The notes beneath the pieces are model-generated. The model did no database searches and was not told the origin of the DNA. It saw only the letters and a list, made by a program, of their open reading frames with translations. The position numbers and the translations under genes were made by a program. From Sanguinoderma infundibulare (lineage: Eukaryota > Basidiomycota > Agaricomycetes > Polyporales > Polyporaceae), in the NCBI GenBank assembly GCA_032821775.1, contig JAVLRN010000002.1, forward strand, positions 248,001-312,000: a stretch of DNA of 64,000 bases, in the 5' to 3' direction. Below are positions 1 through 9,143 of this stretch, piece by piece; within the stretch, counting starts at the first letter, position 1, and each line of letters opens with the position of its first letter.

Positions 1-74
1 GGGCTTGGATCGATGCGATGAAGGTCGCGGACGGCAAGGCGAGCTTGCCGGGTGCGGCGCGGCGGTCCTCGTAG
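1..74 (+). CDS. 3'-terminal fragment of an SF1 helicase paralogue (5' end outside the window)
   Basis: The first 74 bases read in frame to a TAG and match, almost base for base, the last codons of the complete SF1 helicase gene that ends at 12202 (the tail W-I-D-A-M-K-V-A-D-G-K-A-S-L-P-G-A-A is shared). The match continues into the 3' flank. I infer that a paralogous helicase gene lies immediately left of the window in the same orientation. Only the C-terminal tail, downstream of all helicase motifs, is visible, so nothing can be said about whether that copy is functional. Confidence 0.6.
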   Translation, partial: AWIDAMKVADGKASLPGAARRSS

Positions 75-225
75 TACTAGTACCAAGTCCGAGTGCGCGT
101 CTGTGAAGGGGATGATCGTGTCGAAACCTGTTGGGCGGTTTGAGTGCGTCGCTGCTATTCAAGTTCCGAGTTGGTGTTCATGTGCGGAGAGTTGTTAGTC
201 GCGGAATACGATCGGCGGCTTGTCC
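1..225 (+). repeat. Direct repeat of the helicase 3' end and flank (second copy near 12128-12349)
   Basis: About 225 bases covering the helicase tail and roughly 150 bases of 3' flank are repeated in direct orientation near 12128-12349 with a few indels and substitutions. The similarity fades after about 225. This marks a segmental or tandem duplication of the helicase gene, with a unit length near 12.1 kb. Confidence 0.7.
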
Positions 226-1658
226 ACAGCAATGTATTTCGTTCGCGCGGATTTGTGGCTGTGTGGGTGCGATAGCCGAGGCGTTGAGTAGCGTGTGGCC
301 AAGTGCGGCAACTGGGCGACGGGAGTACCAAGTAGAACGGCTATGATAGGGCGTGGTTTGGGCTCTATAGTACAGTAGGAGCATGTTTTAGGGACTATAT
401 TACGTTAGGAGGGCTCTGTGCGATGGTATAGGCATTTCAGAGACAGGAGGACATGTTCCGGGCACAAGCGCACTCAGTTCACGCAGTGGGGAATTTAACG
501 AGAATGATGCATTTCATTGGAGCTACGCTAGACATAGTACACTAATTGTATATACACACTACGCATCCCGCGAATCACGACCCATCCAACTTGAGAGGCT
601 GCGCATTGCGCGCAAGGGAGCCTGAGGATGTTGAGACGTGTGTCCCCGCGCCGCACGAACTAGCTCACCCTGGAGTGTCGCTTGCTCGGTTTTTAGTTTG
701 GGGATGTTGAGAGATGAATAGCGTGCGGGAGGTGGCTTGCGGAGGAATACCGGAAGTGGCCGACGTCGTCCGTGGGTGAGCGGAGACCGTACCAAGCGTC
801 CATACTGTGAAAGGTTGAGATTCGTATGTGAAGTCCTGGAAATTCGATTAGATGTCAGTGCGCCGCGTGGGACTCAAACACAACACGAGCCTGAACGTAC
901 CATGTTCGGGTATCGCGCAAGCGAACGGCACAGTACCATGTTCTGGGCGGACACGGTACCAAGATGTGTGCCCGGAGGAACAACAGACGTCCTGTCAAAA
1001 GACTGCAGTTAGTGTTCGCGGGCACCGCAATCGGAAGAATGGTGTACCAAGTGTGAATGTGACGGGATCACATCCTTGAACTTGGTCGATGCTGAGTCTG
1101 GTCGAGATATCATGACCCCCGCAAAGTACGTGAATTCAGGTGACGGACGTACCAAGTTGTGCATGCGCACACCGAGAGTCGTGCAGACTCGGACTGTGCA
1201 ACGCGACCTCCGTTTTCCCGCTTTCGGTTTCAGTCTGCTCGGGGCGTGCGCCTGGAAACACTTTAACCTGCTGACCCCAGTACCAAATTGCCATCATCGT
1301 CACCGTCGCGGTGGTCGTCTCCACCCACAGCACGCGGCGAGGCCTTCGGCACAGCGGTAGCAGCAGCCCCGCGCTGGAGATGAGGCGGGAGCTGGCGTGG
1401 GGCAGCGCCAGGATGCAGATGCGGTGGAGGCACACACGTCGATGCACCGCTCGCCGTGCTAGAGAAGGTGGCAGACTGGGTCTTCTTCTCGCGCTTCGCT
1501 TGGGCAGCTTCACGCTCCTTGCCGAGCTGTTCCTTGCGTTCGCGCTCGCACGTCTTGCGGACCTGGTTGGCGTAGGCCCTGCAGAGCTCAGGGTTCTTCG
1601 CGGCTCCTCTCGTGATGCCTTGGTCGTCGGTGTCGGCGTCTTCACTGTCGCTTGGTAC
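80..1658. repeat. Scattered GTACCAAG-type octamers
   Basis: The octamer GTACCAAG occurs at 80-87, 325-332, 789-796, 956-963, 1044-1051 and 1149-1156 on the plus strand and at 1651-1658 on the minus strand, with near versions (GTACCATG, GTACCAAA) near 892, 933 and 1280. It recurs at 12202-12209 just after the paralogous helicase stop codon. The stretch 350-1260 holds no convincing gene. The spacing is irregular, so this is not a tandem array. Confidence 0.5.
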
Positions 1659-1685
1659 ATATCGTCGTTGTCGAAGCTGTTCTGG
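1263..1685 (-). pseudogene. Charged coiled-coil reading frame without ATG, unidentified
   Basis: The minus-strand frame open from 1685 to the stop at 1263 has better coding character than the longer overlapping frames. It starts with an acidic stretch (S-D-S-E-D-A-D-T-D-D), continues into a Lys/Glu/Arg-rich helix (Q-V-R-K-T-C-E-R-E-R-K-E-Q-L-G-K-E-R-E) and ends in a Pro/Ala/His-rich tail. It lacks an ATG; the acidic sequence just upstream lies in a neighbouring frame, which suggests one frameshift. I do not recognise the family. It may be the remnant of a host or transposon gene. Confidence 0.3.
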
Positions 1686-2234
1686 TCACCCAGTGTGAGT
1701 CCCTCCAACTTGAGGGCCGTCGTCGTCAACAGGGGAAAGTGGCTGAGTGTCTGACCTGCTGGATGTCGTACTTGTGGACGAGCCACCTCTGGTGAGCCCA
1801 GGAGGGAAGCTAGGAGAAAGCGAATTGGTGGCACCGCTAGTCCCTGAATATATGCGATGAGAATCACTCGGACATAGCGATGAACAGAACTCACACGCCT
1901 TCCAAGCAGAAGCAGGGGTGATCGTGACTGTCACAATCACGAGTCCCCGCGCGAACAGGCTTGATGGAGTCGTGCCTCCGCTTCCACTCCTGCCATTCTG
2001 GAGTGCTGACGACAGGGAGGAAGTCCTACTGAGGGAAGGGACGGCACCTGGTCTGGATGGGTGCCGCGAACGCTGGTGCACGATTTGGTTGTTGATTGAC
2101 GGGTAACAGGGGTGGGGGAACCGGAGGCGGTGTGGCACTAGCACGCCTTGAAGGTACGTTGATTGGGACCCAGTCTTTCCCCTGGCAGTCCGGCCAGAAG
2201 GCTGTTCGCAAGGATACGGTCAGCGATGACGAGT
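1686..2234. other. Intergenic region, no convincing gene
   Basis: Short overlapping frames on both strands show Ser/Thr/Pro-biased composition with no recognisable motif. It contains the 3' flank of the minus-strand F-box gene that ends at 2235. Confidence 0.4.
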
Positions 2235-3594
2235 TCATAATGCGACAATATTATTGGACGTACACTTTTCAAATATCACCTGCAGCCGGCCCAAGTCATC
2301 GAAACGCGAGAAGAACTTGCGCACAAGACCGATCCAAGAGTCATACCTGTCCGGAACGTCGATGATGCAGACAGTCACGACCGTCTCGGATGTCTGTGCA
2401 CCTGCGTCTCTTCTCACTGACTTGTCAAGCAGAACGGACTCAGTGATGGGCCCAAATACGCGAAGGATCTCGATGAACTCACTCCGCATGAGGTCCGACT
2501 CGTACGTGGGAGTGATTGTTAGCACCCGTGTGCCGACGGCCTGTGAGGAAGCCCAAGACCGAATCACATCCCGGAAGTCATCCTCGAGTGTGGCGTATAT
2601 TGATATGCAGCGGGGAACGGAAAGCCAGAGCGAGCGGAGCTTTGGGAACCCGCGCAGGTCAGGTCTGCACCTGCAGCCTGTTGCAAAATCGACTGACAGG
2701 GGGAGGATGCATGAGCATGCTGATACGAGGGGATGGTAGTAAGAAATGGCTTGCCAAAATCACACACGATCACTGCTGACAGTGAAGCGGAAGAGAAGGT
2801 AGGGCGGTCGATGTAGAGATATTTGAGGGATGGCCCGAGGGTGGAGATGAGTCTTTCCGGGCCGTGGAGATCGAGGTACAAAACCTACACAAAAAAACCG
2901 TCAGCATTCCTGCATGAGTGACGTAGAACACACTGATGCTGACTGTGAGCTGCTTGAGATGGGGCAGGAATGGCTCACCTGCGCCGGGTAGCATGCAATC
3001 TGGAAGCGAGCTGAGGGACAGCCAGTGAGTGTCGAAGAGCACCAAGGTCTTCAGGCTTGAGATGGCATGTAGCGTCTGACCGAAATCGGCGAAGGACGGA
3101 AACGTTACGAAAAAATCTTGAGATCCATTACGTGCCGCAGGCTCGACGAGAGGTGTCTGAAGAAGTCGGGGGATAACGGTTGGCAGTCTGTTCGTTGGGA
3201 CGAGCATGTTCGGATGACTGTGTTGCCACGTATCGCCTTCGTTAATCATGGAGAGAGCTAGAGAGTGCAAGTTGGGAAGCCTCTGCATGGGGTTGAGAGC
3301 TTCTGGGAGCAATGCAAAGACATTCGCTGGAGTGTACAGGTGTCGGCTATATAACCTGAGCTTTTGGACGGAAGTCGCAAGATAGGACGAGGCATCAATG
3401 ATCGAGGAGAACTTGCGGAGGTCAGAGGTGTCCATAAGCTCGATGATGCGGAAGAGGAGTGATTGTACGCACAGCTGCCAGGCACGACAAACGAGAGCCC
3501 AGTTCTGGAAGGTGGCTTGGTTGAAGTAGTGTTCTTCGTCTGGCGAGCTATCATAGACAGTGTCCATGACCAGCTGCCAGACCTCGAATGCCAT
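2235..3594 (-). CDS. F-box/LRR-like protein
   Basis: A minus-strand gene that I read as three exons. Exon 1 (3594 to about 2938) opens with an F-box-like segment (M-A-F-E-V-W-Q-L-V-M-D, then L-V-C-R-A-W-Q-L-C-V-Q-S-L-L-F) followed by leucine-rich strands. A 47-nt GT-AG intron ending at about 2887 joins it in phase 0 to an exon starting V-L-Y-L-D-L-H-G-P-E-R-L. A second intron (about 100 nt) leads to a last exon with L-R-G-F-P-K-L-R-S-L-W-L-S, ending at 2235. About 390 residues in total. Proteins of this kind usually serve as substrate adaptors of SCF ubiquitin ligases; here that is family knowledge, not shown. The family is heavily expanded in polypores. The exact second acceptor is uncertain. 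Confidence 0.7.
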
Positions 3595-3885
3595 CGCTCT
3601 GTATTGGAATGTTGCACCATGCCGTTTGAGGGTAGGGAACGACGAAGCCAGATGTATGATGAGCGTTTAACTCGAGTTACGCAACTTGATGAAAAACGCA
3701 CATTTTCGACAGTTTCCTAACCGAGGCCTCTCGCACATCGACATGCTTCCAGCCTGAACAGGAATATCAGACAAGATAACAGTATGCTGCACAATGAGGA
3801 AACTTACCGTTCTGCACGATATAATCAGACTTGTACAGACTCCACAGACGGCCCCGTGTAGAGACCAAAGGCGAACAACTGGGGC

Positions 3886-4468
3886 ATGCCGACGTCCAAG
3901 CCTCCCCTGCGCAACTCCGCGTCTGGCTCCAATGCCAACGCCAGCGCCCCGAAGCCTGAGGTCCTGAAGGCATGGGGAGCATGGCGCAAGGCGCCGTCCA
4001 TCTCGGCGAGCTCGATCAAGCGCCACCAGGACGGGCGGTCAGTCAGCCGACGATGACTGGCCGTTGGTCGCCGATGAGCCTATGTCCGGCAATGTGAAGC
4101 CTGCTGTGAACCCAGCGGCTCAGGGCCAGAAGGCATGGGGTGCATGGGGCAAGGCCCAGTCCATCTCCGCGTCATCGATGCAGCGGAACAACGACGCCTG
4201 GAGCACCAGTGGCCGCAGCGTCAGCAATGGCGGCGATGCGCGCTCCGTCGCTGCGAGCGAGGCAGCGCGCTGGAGCAAGGACAGGCCGTGGGGGAGCAAT
4301 GACGCCGTCAAGGCCGCTCGCCGGGGTGGGGTTGGGGGTGGATGGAGCTGCGCCGGGGGCAGCAGCGAGGTGGGCGGGAAGAAGGCGTGGGCGGACCAGG
4401 TTGAAGAGGAGATGGAGTTTAACGATGCGCGGTCTGTCGCGGCAAGCACAGCTCCAGCAGAAGTTTAG
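3886..4468 (+). pseudogene. Low-complexity protein with a repeated Trp-rich motif, frameshifted
   Basis: Two plus-strand frames make one sequence if shifted by one base near 4040. The first (ATG 3886, stop 4054-4056) contains K-A-W-G-A-W-R-K-A-P-S-I-S-A-S-S. The second (to 4468) contains K-A-W-G-A-W-G-K-A-Q-S-I-S-A-S-S and then two short A-R-S-V-A-A-S motifs and a Gly-rich stretch. The repeated motif shows an internal duplication about 165 bases apart. No known domain is recognised. A frameshift or a very short missed intron separates the halves. Function unknown. Confidence 0.4.
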
Positions 4469-4469
4469 G

Positions 4470-5332
4470 CGGAGCGACGTTGGGGCAGCAGCTACTGACA
4501 TAGATGAGAAGGAAGGGTGTCGGGGGATAGACGGAGAATGGTGGTGAGACGTCCAAAGGGATCCAAGTCCCCGTCGACAACCGACTGTGAGACCAAAGCG
4601 ATACAAACAGATGGCTAAGCCAATTCGCTTAGCCATCTCGCGACATCTATTCTGCTGAGTTAGCATCCCGAATCAATTGACGGTGAATGTGTCCCATCCC
4701 AGGCTGCGCTCTCGCTTACCATTGCTAGACTGTTCCAGCTTGTCCACTCGACGACATGGATTTGATGGGCTCTTCCGCCGGCCCTTAGACGGCGCTGCTC
4801 AGCATGCCCATGGCCTTCGTGGATGGCTCGTCATCTGAGACATGGCTGCATCCACAGAGTTGTTCCTGGTCGGCGTGCACGCAGCGGTGGACAGGGCAGA
4901 AGGTCCTCTTTCTCCGTGATTCAAGCGCGAATGTAGATTCCCCGGCGCACGAGTCTGTCGCGCGGCCCTCGGACGGCGAGTTTCAGATGTCCATGTGTGA
5001 TATGTGTACCTTGACAACCGCGGGGAGCGCGCACTCGCGATGTATCTCGCCAATCAAGATGCTCATCTTGAGGTTCCCCACGCACGGATGCGGCGACCTT
5101 CGAGCCGCGGTCGTCAGGGATCTTGTGGGTCCTGGACCGACCCATCGGGTAGGTACGCCTCGAAGTTGACAGTTGATCCAGGCTGACATCATTGATGCAA
5201 TGGCATCCGTGCAGCTGACATCGGATACACCGACCAAACACTGGCATTCATCAAAGTTACGATAAGAAACCAATGATATGTACGCCTCAGGGACTTTTGT
5301 GTGAATACCCTGAGCTCGCATGGAGTACTCAC
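4470..5332. other. No clear gene; possible 3' remnant of the START-domain pseudogene
   Basis: Several overlapping 80-120 codon frames occur on both strands without recognisable motifs. On the minus strand this is where the downstream exons of the broken START-domain gene would lie, but I cannot recognise them. Confidence 0.3.
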
Positions 5333-5728
5333 TTGGCGGGCCATCCGAGTGAAACGTTCACCTTCAATATCCGCGTCGCCTGGTCGCTGCGCACCCTCTA
5401 TGGCGGGGTCCCACTCTTTCCGCAACTCGGGAGCGACCAGAACGGATTTCCAGGCTGCCAGGGAGACGGCGTCATCGCCAATGGGTACTTCGAGAACGGT
5501 GCGGTGTATGTTCTTGCCCGACTCGCTGGCGCGGCGATGGATAATGACATCAGTGAGTTCGGGTACGCTGGATGCACGCACCTTGCCCGTGCTTGCGGGG
5601 GAGGCAAATTGGCTCGCCGCAGGGACACATTTCCATTCTGGCCGTTCTGCTTGGGTTATGTGCAGCCGATGGCTATCTGACCAAAGAAGATGGCCGCCAA
5701 CAGGCGCGGCACGATCGAAAGAAACCAT
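5333..5728 (-). pseudogene. START-domain (lipid-binding) protein fragment, frameshifted
   Basis: The minus frame contains A-S-S-V-P-E-L-T-D-V-I-I-H-R-R-A-S-E-S-G and A-P-E-L-R-K-E-W-D-P-A-I-E, typical of the N-terminal half of fungal START-domain proteins. Just downstream the family-like continuation T-R-I-L-K-V-N-V-S-L-G-W-P-A is present but in a different frame, and a few residues between them are missing. A small deletion of about 20 bases therefore broke the gene. A good 5' splice site follows at about 5332, but no recognisable next exon is found. START domains bind lipids; this copy should not make a full protein. Confidence 0.55.
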
Positions 5729-6983
5729 TCAGAATTACTTCGCTAGGACGAGCAGCAGACAACATACTTGCAACAGGTCAACCGAGTGGTTACAGGCACA
5801 GGGGCATGGTACGTGAATTTCGCTTCGACCGCGATGACCGTTCTGGTCGTCTCGAGACCCTGCGTATCCACACCAAGAACATGAAGCTCACTGATCCGAG
5901 CTGACTCACCATGTCTGGGTCCAGCCGACTCCCGTTCAACGCCGCCCAAGGCGAACCTTCGACCAAATGGGCTCCTCTGTAAACTTGGACGGCGGTAAGA
6001 TGCAATGGCGAGCATGAACGGGATGTATGAACTCACGTCCGGTCACTGGAGAGCTCCTTGTGCTTGATTTCAGTCAACTCACGTAATGCTGTGGTTTCTG
6101 GTTCTTGGTGCTTCCGGCCGAGAACCGTCGATCGGGAGAAGGGGGATGGTTGCGGGGGGAGAAGATGTATCAAAATTGCAATAGATGGGACATTCATTCG
6201 CGACCATTCATGACGACCGCAGTCCTCGCATATGCGCTGTAAATTTGGCACTTCGAGAAGGCCGCACGCGGTGCTGTGGGACCGCACAAGTCAACATGAA
6301 GCTTACCTGTGGCTCTGTCATGAATACGATCATCCAGGATCCACGACGACAGGCAATGCCGGGTTGGGGATAAGGTCTGCGTTGAACAGAGGCGGGGACA
6401 GGGACGTGAGCAGTGGATGCATTGATGCCAGGAAAAAGCCTCAGGGGAATGGGTACGGCAGCAAAGACAGGCAAGCACGATGGTACGGTGGTTTGATTGA
6501 TGGAATTAGCTTGAGCGTCCGAGCACCGGCGGCGTCTGCTTCGCTTGATACCGCTTCGAGTGCAGGTCGCGACGAAAACGCGGCCGGGAAGCGGCCATGT
6601 CGGGCTTGCGTGGGTCGATTTCGAGGGGTTGGATGACCGCCTCCCCTGAAGAAACGCGGTATAAAAGACTTCCAAGCAGGATGCAAATGCTGCAGTGCTC
6701 ACCCACGTTGAACATGCCCCACCCCTTGGTACGTCGTGCCTTCGGTTTCTCATATACGCTCTGCAAGTCGCTGAAGACACTCCTTGCGCCCTCTGCACAT
6801 CGTCTCAGGTCAGCGGTCCAATGGCCGATGTACGTCCTCTCCGCGATGGTGTTGTCAGATCTGTACTAACCGTTCGACCTACAGCGCCGCCCAGACGTCG
6901 AAAGGTGATCTGCACACCGGATGGAGGTGCGTCAGTCATTGTAAAGTATGTGAGGTTAATGCTAACCGTGGTATTGATTTGTA
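5729..6983. other. No supportable gene
   Basis: Short frames on both strands, none with a recognisable domain. The right part (6700-6980) may contain degraded upstream exons of the cystathionine gamma-synthase pseudogene, with plausible splice sites near 6952 and 6984, but the sequence is too eroded to assign. Confidence 0.3.
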
Positions 6984-7662
6984 GGCAACGGCCTGGTATG
7001 CTTCTGAAGTCCGCTGGTGTTGCAAAGCGTGCACTGCGTAGACGAATAGCGGGTGTGCTCGTCCGCGATACCCAGTGACGGGTCCACTGCCAGAGGAGGG
7101 GACGGTGAGCTCGGCCCCAGTGCGTGCATGGAGGGCCTGACGGCGGACGATGTATTCCTCTACGGGACGGCCACGTCCGCGATATGGAGCGCGCACCAGC
7201 TCGTGCTGGCCGTGCGACCTGTCGCGAAGAGCGTGTGTTTTGGGTGAGCGACTCTCGTCGCACGGCTGAAGACACCGTCCCGCTCACCGTGTTGACCTCT
7301 CACAGGTTCTTGTACATGGACACCATCAAGATCCTTGAAAAATGGGGACCGGGCTGCCACTTCCTCGGGAGCGGCCTCGACGAGGACATAGACGAGCTCG
7401 AAGCGATCCTCGAGCGCGAGTCCAAGACGTCGCTGGCCGGCGATCCGCCCGTCATCGCGCTGTTCACCGAGTGTCCGTCGAATCCGCTCCTGCGCTCCGC
7501 GGACCTGCCGAGGCTGCGCGCACTGGCGGACAAGTACGACTTCCTCGTGGTCGTCGACGACACGATCGGCAGCATCAACATCGAGGTCCTCCCGTATGCG
7601 GACGTCGTCGTCAGCAGCCTCAGCAAGGTCTTCAGCGGCTACGCGAACGCCCTGGGTGACAG
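6984..7662 (+). pseudogene. Cystathionine gamma-synthase-like (Cys/Met PLP enzyme) fragment
   Basis: After an acceptor at 6984 the frame contains A-K-R-A-L-R-R-R-I-A-G-V-L-V-R-D. A one-base shift near 7073 is needed to reach L-T-A-D-D-V-F-L-Y-G-T-A-T-S-A-I-W. A 62-nt intron ending near 7304 follows, then I-L-E-K-W-G-P-G-C-H-F-L-G, T-E-C-P-S-N-P-L-L-R, D-F-L-V-V-V-D-D-T-I-G and S-S-L-S-K-V-F-S-G, the last containing the lysine that binds pyridoxal phosphate. The C-terminal third, after G-D-R, is missing. Fungal enzymes usually have a glutamate where this has the second Asp of V-D-D-T. Frameshift plus both-end truncation make this a pseudogene of transsulfuration/methionine synthesis. Confidence 0.75.
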
Positions 7663-8094
7663 GTCAGCTCTCCGCTTTCTCGCATTGAAGCGAAGCGCGG
7701 TTACTGACGAGCAGATGATCATTGCAGCAGGCCTGTTCCTCTGGCGTGACCGGTTCTTGATTGCGTTTCGGCGGAATGAAACGAACGAGTAGGTCTTGCT
7801 GTTGTTTGGGCAGGTGTGCAGTGCTGATCCTCGGTTCGCTTTGGTGTGGTCTTGCTACTGCGCCGGCAGCGTTCTGGGATGGTGATTTGCGCCGTCACCA
7901 TAGCTAGCAATTGAGAGGACGGGGGGTAGGAGGAGGCGACAGAGACAATCAGATCTTACATGCATGCAAAGCACGAGCGTGGTATAGCAGCTGCGATGCG
8001 ATCAGCTCGGGGATCAATAGCATCGGTAGCTGCGCTCGCGAGAGCGACCTGATGTTCGGCACCTCCTCCCTCCGTGCATTCAGTGCCGCGCTCC

Positions 8095-8231
8095 ACACCA
8101 AGCTCGAAGAGGACAATGATGCTGCGGGGATGGGGTTCCTTGCATGTGAGGGCGGAACTGTACAATGCAGCTGTGTCGTTGGAATGCTTGATGACCCGCT
8201 CGATGACTTCCCAGGGGAGGTTGAGAGACAT
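8095..8231 (-). pseudogene. Truncated F-box protein copy
   Basis: Minus strand: L-P-W-E-V-I-E-R-V-I-K-H-S-N-D is nearly identical to the start of the F-box gene at 14738 (L-P-W-E-V-I-E-R-V-I-E-H-S-D-D). Similarity runs to I-I-V-L-F and then stops abruptly at about 8105. The 5' flank is also shared to about 8290. Several differences from the full copy are CG to TG or CA changes. This is a truncated duplicate. Confidence 0.7.
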
Positions 8232-8289
8232 GACGGATGCGAGGAAGATGCCACAAAAGCTCGAGTGGGTTAGGATTGGTAGGCGGGGG

Positions 8290-9143
8290 ATAGGGTCGGG
8301 AAAGAGGCGCCTGCTTGCACTCCGTGGATGTGTCTGGGCCAGTTCTTCAGCTGGTACCCAAGCGGCGTGCTCTCGCTCCGCACATCATGCTGGGTGTTGG
8401 TGGTGGGCGTGGAGGCGGTCAGGTTATGCATGCATTAGGGCCGACACTAGGAGATAGACAGCGTCGTTTGTGTCCCAGCCATAAACATCGAAAGAGTTGC
8501 TTGATGCGCAGTGACTGTTGCAGTAGGAGCAGCGTAAATGTTACGGTGTAGGGATTCCATGATCGACAAAGCACAGCGAGAGCCCATGATTGGCAAAATT
8601 GTGAGACTGGTACAAGGACGAGCAAGACTAGCGCAGCCGCAGCGAGTGAGTAAAATCACCGTCGTTTGAGTCCGAGTTCAAGGAGCATGAGCGCTTGCAG
8701 TCGAGACCATCGATAAACATTATCAGCAGCCGCCGTTCGATGCAACTCCTCGGCTCCGTCGGTTTTTCAGTGCTCGAACCTCTTGGTCCCACCTGTCAAT
8801 TCTGTCACAGCAAATGACGACTACAACCTGCGCTAGCGCGGCCCACGATGGCCCTGGGGCCGTCAGAGCAGGGTGAATGTTGAGGACCGTTCGCTTCCAG
8901 TGCAGCGGCCGAGCGACCATCATATCTTGACATCTGTTGCATAGTGCGAATCGTGCACAACTAGCTTGTCCCTTTCTCCTTTTCTACCCGAGGCGGCATC
9001 AAATCAAACCAATGCGGCAAGACATGTTCCCCGGCGACACCGCCCTTTCGCGACTCCTTCGTCTTTACTTCACTTTCGTTCAAAGAAGATGCCGCGTGCT
9101 GCCTCGCGCCAACGCGCGCTTGTTTCCTTGGTGAGCGATTCTC
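8290..9143. other. Intergenic, no gene seen
   Basis: Only short frames. The right end is the upstream region of the SF1 helicase gene; no clear TATA box stands out. Confidence 0.3.

Noticed and set aside
1136..1894. 252-codon minus frame as the real gene
   Set aside because: The overlapping frame 1263-1685 has better coding character; the longer frame is Arg/Pro/Ser-biased without motifs.
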